From contig NZ_SOMG01000014.1 of assembly GCF_004402045.1 (NCBI RefSeq), positions 220,795 through 284,794 of the forward strand: a DNA stretch of 64,000 nt, read 5' to 3'. The translations under genes and the position numbers were made by a program. The notes beneath the pieces are model-generated. The model made no database searches. It saw nothing but the letters and a program-made list of their open reading frames with translations, and was not told where the DNA came from. Source of the DNA: Lelliottia nimipressuralis (GTDB taxonomy: Bacteria > Pseudomonadota > Gammaproteobacteria > Enterobacterales > Enterobacteriaceae). Below, piece by piece: positions 47,921 to 57,867 of this stretch (its first letter is position 1; the number at the start of each line of letters is the position of its first letter).

Positions 47921-50248
47921 TTGAGCACCTCAACAAAAACCATTCTGACCGCCGCCCACTGGGGGCCGATGCTGGTCGAAACCGACGGTGAAAATGTCCT
48001 GTCGTCTCGCGGGGCATTGCCAACCCAACATTCCAACTCTTTGCAGACCGTCGTTCGCGATCAGGTGCATAGCAAAACGCGCGTGCGCTGGCCGATGGTG
48101 CGTAAAGGTTTTCTGGCTTCGCCGGACAAGCCGCAGGGTATTCGCGGTCAGGATGAGTTTGTTCGCGTGAGCTGGGATGACGCGCTGGCGCTGATCCATA
48201 CCCAGCACAAGCGCATCCGCGATACCTGGGGGCCATCCTCCATTTTTGCCGGATCCTACGGCTGGCGTTCTAACGGTGTGCTGCACAAGGCCTCGACGCT
48301 CCTGCAGCGCTATATGAGCCTGGCGGGAGGCTATACCGGTCATCTGGGGGATTACTCCACCGGTGCGGCGCAGGCAATCATGCCGTACGTCGTGGGGGGG
48401 AACGAAGTGTACCAGCAGCAGACCAGCTGGCCGCTGGTGCTGGAGCATACCGACGTAGTGGTGCTGTGGAGCGCCAATCCTCTTAACACATTGAAAATTG
48501 CCTGGAACGCCAGCGATGAGCAGGGCATTGGGTATTTCGACGCGCTGCGCAAAAGCGGTAAGCGCATCATCTGCATTGACCCGATGCGTTCTGAAACCAT
48601 GGACTTCTTTGGCGACAGCGCCGAGTGGATTGCCCCGCATATGGGCACCGACGTGGCGATGATGCTGGGTATCGCCCATACGCTGGTAGAAAACGGCTGG
48701 CACGATGTCGAATTCCTGACGCGCTGCACCACCGGCTTCGATAAATTTGCTGAATATCTAATGGGTCAATCCGATGGGGTGGTAAAAACCGCAGAATGGG
48801 CGGCCGGGATTTGCGGCGTTCCTGCGGATAAACTCCGAGAACTGGCAGCGTTGTTCCATAAAAATACCACGATGTTAATGTCCGGATGGGGGATGCAGCG
48901 CCAGCAGTTTGGCGAGCAAAAACACTGGATGCTGGTGACGCTCGCCGCGATGCTCGGTCAGATCGGGACGCCGGGCGGGGGTTTTGGTCTCTCCTATCAC
49001 TTCGCGAACGGCGGTAACCCCACTCGTAAAGCCGCCGTGCTGGCCTCTCTGCAGGGCTCGGTGCAGGGAGGCGTGGATGCCGTGGATAAAATTCCGGTGG
49101 CGCGTATTGTCGAAGCCCTGGAAAACCCGGGCGGTTTTTATCAGCACAACGGTCTGGACCGCCACTTCCCGGATATTAAATTTGTCTGGTGGGCGGGCGG
49201 GTCGAACTTCACGCACCATCAGGATACCAACCGCCTGATCCGCGCCTGGCAGAAGCCGGAGCTGGTGGTGATTTCAGAGTGCTTCTGGACCGCCTCGGCC
49301 AAACACGCCGATATCGTTCTCCCGGCGACCACCTCGTTCGAGCGTAACGATCTCACCATGACCGGCGACTACAGCAACCAGCATATGGTCCCGATGAAGC
49401 GCGTCGTGGCCCCGCGTGATGAAGCGCGTGATGATTTCGACGTGTTTGCTGAACTGAGCGAGCGGTGGGAGGCGGGCGGCCGCGAGCGTTTCACCGAGGG
49501 GAAAACTGACCTCGAATGGCTGGAAACCTTCTATCAGATTGCCGGGCAGCGCGGCGCGGCGCAGGGCGTGACGCTTCCGCCATTCGCTGAGTTCTGGGAG
49601 GCGAACCAGATCGTCGAGATGCCGGAGAGCGAACAGAACGCGCAGTTTGTCCGTTTCGCTGATTTCCGCCGTGACCCGGAAAATCACCCGCTGAAAACCG
49701 AGAGCGGAAAGATGGTGATCTACAGCGAGCGCATCGCCAGCTTTGGGTATGCCGACTGCCCGCCACACCCTATGTGGCTCGAGCCGGACGAGTGGCACGG
49801 CAACGCCCGACCGGAGCAGCTGCAGGTGTTGTCAGCCCATCCCGCACATCGTCTGCACAGCCAGCTTAACTACACGTCTCTGCGTGAGCAGTATGCGGTT
49901 GCAGGGCGAGAGCCGATTACGCTGAATACTCTCGATGCAAAAGCCCGCGGGATTGCCGACGGTGACGTGGTGCGCGTCTGGAACCATCGTGGACAGGTGC
50001 TGGCAGGGGCGGTGGTTAGCGATGGGATTAAACCGGGCGTGATTTGCATTCACCAGGGCGCATGGCCTGACCTTGAGCCAACCGAAGGCGGTATCTGTAA
50101 AAACGGGGCGGTTAACGTGCTGACCAAAGATCTCCCCAGCTCGAAGCTGGGGAATGGTTGTGCGGGGAACACGGCGCTGGCCTGGGTTGAGAAATATCAG
50201 GGGCCCGAGCTTACCTTAACGGCGTTTGATCCGCCTGCCAGCTCATGA
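47921..50248 (+). CDS. bisC: BisC, biotin sulfoxide reductase (TTG start)
   Basis: Cytoplasmic molybdopterin-guanine-dinucleotide reductase of the DMSO/TMAO reductase family, 775 residues (E. coli about 777); reduces biotin sulfoxide and methionine sulfoxide. There is no N-terminal Fe-S cysteine motif and no Tat signal, as expected. The likely Mo-ligand Ser is in GDYSTGAAQ near residue 145; cofactor segments include [14 protein letters not shown] and [10 protein letters not shown]. The start is TTG at 47921 with CCAGGAGCG upstream; the next in-frame ATG would remove conserved residues. Its end overlaps yiaC by 38 nt tail to tail. Confidence 0.94.
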   Translation: MSTSTKTILTAAHWGPMLVETDGENVLSSRGALPTQHSNSLQTVVRDQVHSKTRVRWPMVRKGFLASPDKPQGIRGQDEFVRVSWDDALALIHTQHKRIRDTWGPSSIFAGSYGWRSNGVLHKASTLLQRYMSLAGGYTGHLGDYSTGAAQAIMPYVVGGNEVYQQQTSWPLVLEHTDVVVLWSANPLNTLKIAWNASDEQGIGYFDALRKSGKRIICIDPMRSETMDFFGDSAEWIAPHMGTDVAMMLGIAHTLVENGWHDVEFLTRCTTGFDKFAEYLMGQSDGVVKTAEWAAGICGVPADKLRELAALFHKNTTMLMSGWGMQRQQFGEQKHWMLVTLAAMLGQIGTPGGGFGLSYHFANGGNPTRKAAVLASLQGSVQGGVDAVDKIPVARIVEALENPGGFYQHNGLDRHFPDIKFVWWAGGSNFTHHQDTNRLIRAWQKPELVVISECFWTASAKHADIVLPATTSFERNDLTMTGDYSNQHMVPMKRVVAPRDEARDDFDVFAELSERWEAGGRERFTEGKTDLEWLETFYQIAGQRGAAQGVTLPPFAEFWEANQIVEMPESEQNAQFVRFADFRRDPENHPLKTESGKMVIYSERIASFGYADCPPHPMWLEPDEWHGNARPEQLQVLSAHPAHRLHSQLNYTSLREQYAVAGREPITLNTLDAKARGIADGDVVRVWNHRGQVLAGAVVSDGIKPGVICIHQGAWPDLEPTEGGICKNGAVNVLTKDLPSSKLGNGCAGNTALAWVEKYQGPELTLTAFDPPASS

Positions 50249-50657
50249 TCCAGGTCGGGTGCTGAGTATCATCCTGCCAGGCGCTGTCTTCGATACGAAA
50301 GCCCTGCGCGTGGTAGAAATTCACCGCCCGGATATTTTTCTGGTACACCTCAAGGCTTAAGTGTGGGAAGCGCTGTTGAACGTGGTTCAGCAGCGCGCGC
50401 CCGATGCCTTTCCCGATGCACGTCGGTGCGACAAACAGTGCGCCAACAAACTGAGACTGCATCACGCTGATAAAACCGCATGGTTCGCCATCCTGTTCCC
50501 AGACCCAGGTTTCAGCTGACGGCAAGTAAACGTCCCGCACCATGGCCTCGTTCTCTTTCCAGTAGCTCGCCTCGATAAACGGATGCGCTTCTGCGGTGCT
50601 TTCAAGCCATAAGCTCAGAAGCGGCGCGGTATTCTCACTTTGCCATTTGCGGATCAT
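50211..50657 (-). CDS. yiaC: YiaC, GNAT N-acetyltransferase
   Basis: 148-residue GNAT protein. The acetyl-CoA loop ([20 protein letters not shown]/RxxGxG/A type) and the C-terminal [17 protein letters not shown] are typical. E. coli YiaC is a protein lysine acetyltransferase. The start at 50657 lies inside the 3' end of tag (23-nt overlap), so translation is probably coupled. Its 3' end overlaps bisC. Confidence 0.9.
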   Translation of the reverse strand: MIRKWQSENTAPLLSLWLESTAEAHPFIEASYWKENEAMVRDVYLPSAETWVWEQDGEPCGFISVMQSQFVGALFVAPTCIGKGIGRALLNHVQQRFPHLSLEVYQKNIRAVNFYHAQGFRIEDSAWQDDTQHPTWIMSWQADQTPLR

Positions 50658-51216
50658 GGTGGCCTCCCGGATGACAGAAGCAGCCGGTAACATGGTCGTT
50701 GACCAGGCCACAGGCCTGCATAAAGGCGTAGCAGATGGTGGAGCCGACAAACTTAAAGCCGCGTTTTTTCAGAGCCTTCGAGAGCGCATCCGAGGCCGGG
50801 GTGGAAGTGGGGATTTCCGCGAGCGTGGTGGCCTGCGTGACTTGCGGATCGTTATTCACAAACGTCCAGACAAAGTCTGAAAACGATTCGCCGTTTTGTT
50901 CCATTGCCAGGTAAGCGCGTGCGTTACCGATGATGGCCTGGATCTTACCCCGATGGCGGATGATGCCGGCATCCTGCACCAGGCGTTCCACGTCCTCATC
51001 AGTCATGGCGGCGACGGCGACAGGATCGAACTGGTGGAAGGCGTTACGATAGTTTTCGCGTTTCTTCAGTACCGTAATCCATGACAAACCCGCCTGCTGG
51101 CCCTCCAGGCAGATCATCTCAAAGAGTTTTTTGCCATCGGTTTCCGGCACGCCCCATTCCCGATCGTGATAGTCGATATAAAGCTGATCCTGGCTTACCC
51201 AACCGCAACGTTCCAT
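50635..51216 (-). CDS. tag: Tag, DNA-3-methyladenine glycosylase I
   Basis: 193-residue HhH-superfamily base-excision enzyme that removes 3-methyladenine. The zinc ligands C4, H17, H175 and C179 and the E38 region (EGQQAGLSW) are in place. It forms a two-gene unit with yiaC. Confidence 0.95.
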   Translation of the reverse strand: MERCGWVSQDQLYIDYHDREWGVPETDGKKLFEMICLEGQQAGLSWITVLKKRENYRNAFHQFDPVAVAAMTDEDVERLVQDAGIIRHRGKIQAIIGNARAYLAMEQNGESFSDFVWTFVNNDPQVTQATTLAEIPTSTPASDALSKALKKRGFKFVGSTICYAFMQACGLVNDHVTGCFCHPGGHHDPQMAK

Positions 51217-51370
51217 CCGTAATCTCCCTTATTGATACTGATTTCGCAAAATTTTCATCCAGACTGGCTTGACGTGTTTACTATAAAGACAATAGTTAAT
51301 ACAAGGGCTATAAGCTCTTCCTGAATAACGACAAATATCGCCGAATTCGGCTCTCTCTGGGGTCGCGTTG

Positions 51371-52069
51371 ATGATGATAAAAAAAATCAGTGGTCGCCAT
51401 GCTGTTTCTGGCCTGGTGGGAATTTCAGCCTGCCTGTTTTTTTGTAATACAGCGTCTGCCTGGCAACAGGAATATATCGTTTCAGATGCACAAAATAATA
51501 CGGCGGAACGCTATACATGGGACGCGGATCACCAACCGCGTTATGAGGATATTCTTGCGGAGCGTATTCAGTCTTCACAAAATGCGCCAGGCCTTGCCCT
51601 GAATGTACCGTCTGGCACCACGATGGAAGCGGCGATGAGTGTGGGCTGGAATTTTCCGGTTTCAGCGCGTATCACCACCGGTCCGGTGGTGGCGTGGCGT
51701 TATGACGGCACGACTCCCATGATGATCAACGAGTTCGGTGATAGCGCGACGACGCAAGCACTCACCGACCCGCTCTGGCATGCCAGCGTCAGCACGCTGG
51801 GGTGGCGTGTGAATACCCAGTATGGCGATCTTCGTCCCTGGGCGCAGATTAGTTACAACCAGCAGTTTGGTGAAAACCAGTGGAAATCGCAGTTTGGCAT
51901 GCCGCAAACGCCAGCCCCCGCGCAAAACGGTAGCTGGATGGATGTAACCGTTGGAACGGATATTCCATTTAACACGCATGTTGCGGCCTATGCGTCGCTC
52001 GCCCAGGGGGAACATACCACCACCGGTGAAGAGTTTTTGTACACCCTGGGTGTCAGCGCGAATTTCTAG
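51371..52069 (+). CDS. yhjY: YhjY, autotransporter beta-barrel-domain protein
   Basis: Outer-membrane protein of about 232 residues: signal peptide ending NTASA (near 30), then a short passenger-like part and a C-terminal autotransporter-type beta domain with alternating strands (WHASVSTLGWRVNTQYGDLRPWAQISYN) ending in a terminal aromatic (VSANF). The start is uncertain among TTG 51368, ATG 51371 and ATG 51374; GGGG at 51359 favours 51371. Its function is unclear; in K-12 it also sits between tag and yhjX. Confidence 0.85.
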   Translation: MMIKKISGRHAVSGLVGISACLFFCNTASAWQQEYIVSDAQNNTAERYTWDADHQPRYEDILAERIQSSQNAPGLALNVPSGTTMEAAMSVGWNFPVSARITTGPVVAWRYDGTTPMMINEFGDSATTQALTDPLWHASVSTLGWRVNTQYGDLRPWAQISYNQQFGENQWKSQFGMPQTPAPAQNGSWMDVTVGTDIPFNTHVAAYASLAQGEHTTTGEEFLYTLGVSANF

Positions 52070-52172
52070 AGTTGTTACTTTTTTAAACGTTACGATAACA
52101 TCCTGAATACAACAACCGCAGGGGTTACAGCGATAGCAGACACTAACACACTATCGCTTTATTCCCGGCGCA

Positions 52173-52224
52173 GGTCATTCATTCCCGATTCCAGGCATTT
52201 CATTCCGTTCCGCCTGCATTTCAT
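52173..52224 (+). promoter_or_regulatory. YpdB/PyrR-type repeat array upstream of yhjX
   Basis: Three direct decamers at exactly 21-bp steps: GGTCATTCAT (52173-52182), GGCATTTCAT (52194-52203), TGCATTTCAT (52215-52224), each pair separated by 11 nt. In E. coli YpdB binds GGCATTTCAT-N11-GGCATTTCAT at yhjX; here a third, weaker copy extends the array. Confidence 0.75.
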
Positions 52225-52307
52225 GCCGTTTTACCCCAGGCGTATTAAGGTTTTGTTTATTGTTGTCCTCAGCGAACTTCCTTAATTTCTCTTGCAGGAC
52301 AACTGCC

Positions 52308-53510
52308 ATGAACACATCAACTTATAACCGCACGCGCTGGCTCACGCTCTTTGGCACCATTGTCACCCAGTTTGCACTGGGCTCGGTTTATACCTGGAGT
52401 CTGTTTAACAGTGCGCTTTCCGACAAACTCGGTGCACCGGTCAGCCAGGTCGCGTTCTCCTTTGGCCTGCTGAGCCTGGGACTGGCGATTTCGTCTTCCG
52501 TTGCGGGCAAGCTGCAGGAGCGTTTCGGTGTGAAGCGTGTGACCATGGCGTCCGGCATTCTGTTAGGCGTAGGCTTTTTCCTGACGGCGCACTCCAGCAA
52601 CCTGATGATGCTGTGGCTGAGCGCCGGCGTGCTGGTGGGGCTGGCCGATGGCGCAGGCTACCTGCTGACCCTGTCGAACTGCGTGAAGTGGTTCCCGGAG
52701 CGTAAGGGCTTGATCTCCGCATTTGCCATCGGCTCTTATGGTCTCGGCAGCCTTGGCTTCAAATTTATCGACTCCCATCTGCTGGCGTCCGTTGGCCTCG
52801 AAAAAACCTTCATGATCTGGGGCGTAATCGTGCTGGTGATGATTCTGTTCGGCGCCACGCTGATGACCGATGCGCCGCAGCAGGCGGTCAAAACCGTTAA
52901 CGGCGTGGTGGAGAACGACTTCACCCTCGCGCAGTCCATGCGTAAACCGCAGTACTGGATGCTGGCGGTGATGTTCCTGACGGCCTGCATGAGCGGTCTG
53001 TATGTCATCGGTGTGGCGAAGGATATTGCCCAGGGGATGGTGAAACTGGATGCGGCCACGGCAGCCAATGCGGTGACTGTGATTTCCATTGCCAACCTCT
53101 CCGGTCGTCTGGTGCTCGGTATTCTGTCTGACAAAATCGCCCGTATCCGTGTGATTACGATTGGGCAGGTGGTTTCGCTGGTCGGTATGGCGGCTCTCCT
53201 GTTTGCCCCGCTGAACGAAGCGACCTTCTTTGCGGCGATTGCCTGCGTGGCCTTTAACTTTGGCGGCACTATTACCGTCTTCCCGTCACTGGTGAGCGAG
53301 TTCTTTGGCCTGAACAATCTGGCGAAAAACTACGGCGTTATCTATCTGGGCTTCGGGATTGGCAGTATCTGCGGTTCGCTGATTGCTTCCCTGTTCGGTG
53401 GGTTCTATGTGACTTTCTGTGTGATATTTGCCTTGTTGATTATTTCTCTGGCGCTCTCTACCACAATTCGCCAACCGCAACGCGAAGTTTTCAAAGAAGT
53501 TCATGCATAA
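52308..53510 (+). CDS. yhjX: YhjX, MFS (OFA-type) pyruvate-responsive transporter
   Basis: Inner-membrane MFS carrier of 400 residues with about 12 helices (SVYTWSLFNSALSDKLGAPVSQ near the N-terminus; GLADGAGYLLTLSNCVKWFPERKGL in the middle). Member of the oxalate/formate-antiporter-like group. In E. coli its expression is induced by pyruvate via the YpdA/YpdB system, and the matching site is upstream here. The start at 52308 matches the family; the frame is open back to 52260. Confidence 0.92.
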   Translation: MNTSTYNRTRWLTLFGTIVTQFALGSVYTWSLFNSALSDKLGAPVSQVAFSFGLLSLGLAISSSVAGKLQERFGVKRVTMASGILLGVGFFLTAHSSNLMMLWLSAGVLVGLADGAGYLLTLSNCVKWFPERKGLISAFAIGSYGLGSLGFKFIDSHLLASVGLEKTFMIWGVIVLVMILFGATLMTDAPQQAVKTVNGVVENDFTLAQSMRKPQYWMLAVMFLTACMSGLYVIGVAKDIAQGMVKLDAATAANAVTVISIANLSGRLVLGILSDKIARIRVITIGQVVSLVGMAALLFAPLNEATFFAAIACVAFNFGGTITVFPSLVSEFFGLNNLAKNYGVIYLGFGIGSICGSLIASLFGGFYVTFCVIFALLIISLALSTTIRQPQREVFKEVHA

Positions 53511-53520
53511 TGACGACGAG

Positions 53521-53546
53521 AAAGGCCGGTAATCCGGCCTTTTCCT
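53521..53546 (+). terminator. yhjX terminator
   Basis: AAAGGCCGG-TAAT-CCGGCCTTT stem followed by TCCTT. Confidence 0.8.
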
Positions 53547-53768
53547 TATGTAAAAAATGCAGCGTTGACTCAATCGTTAAATTCCAGATTCGTTTTTTTG
53601 TAAATAACTGTACCGATCACACACTCTGCTGCCACTTTTTCCCATCCCTGTGGTCTACTTACCACGCCTGTAGACGTTTCATTGAACGATCCCCTGAGCG
53701 TATGTTTAATCTGCCCACTTTTTAATCGAGGTGGGCGGCGGTACTGTCCCTTTTTCCGGGTAGCTTGC

Positions 53769-55460
53769 ATGAAATACATTAAATCGATGGCGCAACAAAA
53801 GCTCTGCTTTTTGCTGGCGTTGTACATCGGCCTGTTTATGAATGGCGCAGTTTTTTTCCGTCGGTTTGACGGTTATGCGCAAGATTTTACCGTCTGGAAA
53901 GGAATTGCAGCGGTTGTCGAATTGGTCGCCGCGGTACTGGTCACCTTCTTTTTATTCCGTATTCTTACTCTGTTTGGTCGTCGCGTATGGCGAGTGCTGG
54001 CAACGTTTATCGTGCTGTGCTCGGCGGGGGCCAGCTATTACATGACCTTTATGAACGTGGTTATCGGCTACGGCATTATTGCCTCGGTGATGACCACGGA
54101 TATCGATCTCTCTAAAGAGGTCGTGGGGTTGCACTTTATTCTCTGGGTGGTGGCGGTCAGTGCCTTACCGCTGCTACTCATCTGGAGTAACCGCTGCCGG
54201 TACACGCTGGTTCACCAGATCCGCACGCCAGGAAAACGTTTCAGAAGCGTCGCGATAGTCCTGCTGGCCGGTCTGATGGTCTGGGGGCCAATTCGTCTGC
54301 TGGAGGTGAAGCAGAAGTATGATGAGCGTACCTCCGGCGTGGATATGCCAAGCTACGGCGGCGTGGTTGCCAACTCGTATTTACCGTCTAACTGGATCTC
54401 CGCGCTGGGGCTGTATGCATGGGCGCAGGTGGATGAGTCTTCTGATAATAAATCGTTGATGAACCCAGCGAAGAAGTTTACCTATGTCCCGCCAAAAGAT
54501 ATCGATGATACCTATATCGTCTTTATCATCGGGGAAACCACGCGCTGGGATCATATGGGTATTCTTGGCTATAACCGCGATACAACCCCAAAACTGGCGC
54601 AAGAGAAAAACCTGATTGCCTATCGCGGCTACTCCTGTGATACCGCCACCAAGCTCTCCTTACGCTGCATGTTTGTACGTGAGGGAGGGGCGAGCGATAA
54701 CCCACAGCGTACGCTGAAAGAGCAAAACGTCTTCTCGGTGCTTCATCAGCTTGGGTTTACATCTGACCTCTATGCGATGCAGAGCGAGATGTGGTTCTAC
54801 AGCAACACCATGGCGCAGAATATTTCCTACCGCGAGCAGATTGGCGCGGAGGCGCGTAACCGTGGTAAGCCTGTCGATGACATGCTGCTGATTGATGAGA
54901 TGAAATTGTCTCTCAACGGTAACCCGGATGGTAAGCACATGATTATCCTGCATACCAAAGGGTCGCACTTTAACTACACGCAACGCTACCCGCGTAGCTT
55001 TGCGAAATGGACGCCGGAATGTGTCGGGGTGGACAAAGACTGCACCAAAGAGCAGCTGATTAACTCCTACGACAACTCCGTGACGTATGTGGATCACTTT
55101 ATTGATACGGTGATTGACCAGGTGCGTGATAAGAAAGCGATTGTGTTCTATGCGGCGGACCACGGTGAATCCATCAATGAATTCGAGCATCTGCACGGTA
55201 CGCCACGTAAGATGGCGCCGCCGGAGCAGTTCCGTGTACCTATGATGGTGTGGATGTCTGACAAGTATCTGGAAGATCCTGAGAAAGCGAAGATGTTTGC
55301 TCACCTGAAGAAAGAGGCGGATATGAAGGTGCCGCGTCGTCACGTTGAGCTGTACGACACCATTTTAGGCTGCCTGGGATACACCTCTCCAGACGGTGGT
55401 CTTAACGAAAATAACAACTGGTGCAAACTCCCTGAAAGCAGCAAGAAAGCCGCGCAGTAG
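53769..55460 (+). CDS. eptB: EptB, Kdo phosphoethanolamine transferase
   Basis: Inner-membrane enzyme of 563 residues, the E. coli length: five N-terminal membrane helices (about residues 10-180), then a periplasmic sulfatase-like domain with the nucleophile Thr in FIIGETTRWDH and metal ligands in the ADHGESINE segment. It adds phosphoethanolamine to the outer Kdo of lipopolysaccharide. The start at 53769 follows family length; an upstream ATG at 53682 lies in leader sequence. In E. coli the sRNA MgrR represses it; no pairing was tested here. Confidence 0.94.
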   Translation: MKYIKSMAQQKLCFLLALYIGLFMNGAVFFRRFDGYAQDFTVWKGIAAVVELVAAVLVTFFLFRILTLFGRRVWRVLATFIVLCSAGASYYMTFMNVVIGYGIIASVMTTDIDLSKEVVGLHFILWVVAVSALPLLLIWSNRCRYTLVHQIRTPGKRFRSVAIVLLAGLMVWGPIRLLEVKQKYDERTSGVDMPSYGGVVANSYLPSNWISALGLYAWAQVDESSDNKSLMNPAKKFTYVPPKDIDDTYIVFIIGETTRWDHMGILGYNRDTTPKLAQEKNLIAYRGYSCDTATKLSLRCMFVREGGASDNPQRTLKEQNVFSVLHQLGFTSDLYAMQSEMWFYSNTMAQNISYREQIGAEARNRGKPVDDMLLIDEMKLSLNGNPDGKHMIILHTKGSHFNYTQRYPRSFAKWTPECVGVDKDCTKEQLINSYDNSVTYVDHFIDTVIDQVRDKKAIVFYAADHGESINEFEHLHGTPRKMAPPEQFRVPMMVWMSDKYLEDPEKAKMFAHLKKEADMKVPRRHVELYDTILGCLGYTSPDGGLNENNNWCKLPESSKKAAQ

Positions 55461-55551
55461 CTCGCCTGGCGAGAATATCGCCAGTTGAATGGCTTTTTGA
55501 AAATAAGGGATTGACGAGGGCGCACCCCAGCAGTAAGATGCGCTCCGCATT

Positions 55552-55628
55552 CGGCGAGTAGCGCAGCTTGGTAGCGCAACTGGTTTGGGACCAGTGGGTC
55601 GGAGGTTCGAATCCTCTCTCGCCGACCA
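55552..55628 (+). tRNA. tRNA-Pro (anticodon UGG)
   Basis: 77-nt cloverleaf: acceptor CGGCGAG/CTCGCCG, D stem GCGC/GCGC, anticodon stem ACTGG/CCAGT with loop TTTGGGA (anticodon TGG), T stem GGAGG/CCTCT, and encoded CCA. K-12 has proK (anticodon CGG) at this position; the sequence here looks like the proM type. Confidence 0.95.
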
Positions 55629-56248
55629 CATTCTGAAAAGGGCTAACCGCAAGGTTAGCCCTTTTTGCATTATGGCCTTAGCCCGCCAGAGTCATCAAAA
55701 CACCCCTTAGACCTGCTTCTCCCTGCCTGTTAACGATTTTGTGACATAATCCATTGTATTTTTTTATATATAGATTGATCTTTTTTCGCGTTGCTTATGG
55801 ATAACCTCAGCATTTTTCGCTGTGCGTTTTAACGTTCGCGGTATTTAGTGCTCAGATAATCACCATTCTGCAAGAAAATTTACCCATTCTGAATAAAAGT
55901 TAATCACTGACTGTCGCTAAATATGAAGATATTTGTGCTGCAAGATAGCGAGTAGCATAAATTTCCCTGCTGAAAACTGGCATACATGGTTTTTTTAATC
56001 TTTGTTTGCGGTTTCTCACACTCAGCGTAAATCCCCGTCACCTGTATTGACGTTTTCACATTCTGTTGACAGATTGTAGGGCATGAGGGGCATTTCAGGG
56101 ACGATCTGCGCTGCAACTCAAACGCTCTTCTGAAAGGATTCTCCATCCCTTTAAAGCCTTCGGGCATCACCGACCGGACCGGGTAAAAAATAAATAAAGG
56201 TCTGGCGGCGTAACACAACAAAGCAAAACATCACATTGGAGCAGAATA
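55629..56248 (+). promoter_or_regulatory. dppA upstream region and leader, with CA-rich GcvB-type target
   Basis: 620 bp without a gene. After the tRNA terminator comes AT-rich DNA (55740-55960) likely holding promoter elements. The last 150 nt should be the long dppA leader known in E. coli. Just before the ribosome site, TAACACAACAAAGCAAAACA (56211-56230) is CA-rich, the kind of sequence bound by the GU-rich R1 part of the sRNA GcvB, which represses dppA in E. coli. A short minus-strand frame here has no coding support. Confidence 0.55.
55637..55666 (+). terminator. tRNA-Pro terminator
   Basis: AAAGGGCTAACC-GCA-AGGTTAGCCCTTTTT, an intrinsic terminator 8 nt after the tRNA. Confidence 0.92.
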
Positions 56249-57856
56249 ATGAGTATTTCCTTGAAGAAGTCAGGGATGCTGAAGCTTGGTCTGAGCCTGG
56301 TGGCTATGACCGTGGCAGCAAGCGTACAGGCAAAAACCCTGGTTTACTGTTCTGAAGGCTCGCCGGAAGGCTTTAACCCACAGCTCTTTACCTCTGGTAC
56401 GACTTACGACGCAAGCTCTGTACCGATCTATAACCGTCTGGTTGAATTCAAAACCGGTACCACGGAAGTGATTCCGGGTCTGGCCGAGAAGTGGGAGGTC
56501 AGCGAAGACGGTAAAACCTATACCTTCCACCTGCGCCAGGGCGTGAAGTGGCAGGACAACAAAGATTTCAAACCGACGCGCGATCTTAACGCCGACGACG
56601 TTGTGTTCTCCTTCGACCGTCAGAAAAATGCCCAGAACCCGTACCACAAAGTTTCTGGCGGCAGCTATGAATACTTCGAAGGGATGGGTCTGCCAGACCT
56701 GATCTCTGAAGTGAAAAAAGTTGACGATAAAACGGTTCAGTTCGTACTGACCCGCCCGGAAGCGCCATTCCTGGCTGACCTGGCCATGGACTTCGCCTCT
56801 ATTCTGTCCAAAGAATATGCGGACAACATGCTGAAAGCCGGTACGCCGGAGAAAGTCGACCTGAACCCAATCGGTACCGGTCCATTCCAGCTGCTGCAGT
56901 ATCAGAAAGACTCCCGTATTCTGTACAAAGCGTTTGAAGGCTTCTGGGGCACCAAGCCGAAGATCGACCGTCTGGTCTTCTCCATCACGCCTGATGCGTC
57001 AGTGCGTTATGCAAAACTGCAGAAAAACGAATGTCAGGTTATGCCATACCCGAACCCGGCTGACATCGCGCGCATGAAGCAGGATAAAAACATCAACCTG
57101 CTGGAACAGGCGGGTCTGAACGTGGGCTACCTCTCCTTCAACACCGAGAAGAAACCGTTTGATGACGTGAAAGTGCGTCAGGCGCTGACCTATGCGGTGA
57201 ACAAAGAAGCGATCATCAAGGCGGTTTACCAGGGCGCTGGCGTTGCAGCTAAAAACCTGATCCCACCAACCATGTGGGGCTATAACGACGACGTTAAAGA
57301 CTACAGCTACGATCCTGAGAAAGCGAAAGCGCTGCTGAAAGAAGCGGGACAGGATAAAGGCTTTACCGTTGAGCTGTGGGCGATGCCTGTTCAGCGTCCG
57401 TACAACCCGAACGCACGCCGTATGGCTGAAATGGTTCAGGCTGACTGGGCGAAGATTGGCGTTCAGGCCAAGATTGTGACCTACGAGTGGGGCGAGTACC
57501 TGAAGCGTGCCAAAGCGGGTGAGCACCAGGCGGTAATGATGGGCTGGACCGGTGATAACGGGGATCCGGACAACTTCTTCGCCACCCTGTTCAGCTGCGC
57601 TGCTGCGAAAGACGGCTCTAACTACTCTCGCTGGTGCTACAAGCCGTTTGAAGACCTGATCCAGCCGGCGCGTGCAACCGACGATCACAACAAACGTATT
57701 GAACTGTACAAACAGGCTCAGGTTGTTATGCACGATCAGGCTCCGGCGCTGATTGTTGCTCACTCCACCGTGTACGAGCCAGTGCGTAAAGAAGTGAAAG
57801 GCTACGTGGTTGATCCACTGGGCAAACACCACTTCGAAAGCGTATCTGTTGAATAA
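56249..57856 (+). CDS. dppA: DppA, periplasmic dipeptide-binding protein
   Basis: 535-residue SBP family 5 protein with a signal peptide (cleavage near 28, after VQA). Binds dipeptides and, in E. coli, heme and 5-aminolevulinate. Typical segments: LVYCSEGSPEGFNP at the mature N-terminus, EVIPGLAEKWEVSEDGKTYTF, and TGDNGDPDNFFATLFSC with the paired cysteines. GGAG precedes the ATG. First and most expressed gene of dppABCDF; the downstream REP pair can account for its excess. Confidence 0.97.
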   Translation: MSISLKKSGMLKLGLSLVAMTVAASVQAKTLVYCSEGSPEGFNPQLFTSGTTYDASSVPIYNRLVEFKTGTTEVIPGLAEKWEVSEDGKTYTFHLRQGVKWQDNKDFKPTRDLNADDVVFSFDRQKNAQNPYHKVSGGSYEYFEGMGLPDLISEVKKVDDKTVQFVLTRPEAPFLADLAMDFASILSKEYADNMLKAGTPEKVDLNPIGTGPFQLLQYQKDSRILYKAFEGFWGTKPKIDRLVFSITPDASVRYAKLQKNECQVMPYPNPADIARMKQDKNINLLEQAGLNVGYLSFNTEKKPFDDVKVRQALTYAVNKEAIIKAVYQGAGVAAKNLIPPTMWGYNDDVKDYSYDPEKAKALLKEAGQDKGFTVELWAMPVQRPYNPNARRMAEMVQADWAKIGVQAKIVTYEWGEYLKRAKAGEHQAVMMGWTGDNGDPDNFFATLFSCAAAKDGSNYSRWCYKPFEDLIQPARATDDHNKRIELYKQAQVVMHDQAPALIVAHSTVYEPVRKEVKGYVVDPLGKHHFESVSVE

Positions 57857-57867
57857 TTAAAAGCAAC

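Noticed and set aside
55904..56221. A 105-residue minus-strand frame in the dppA leader region
   Set aside because: It has low-complexity, cysteine-scattered composition, no good ribosome site, and lies in the expected dppA leader.
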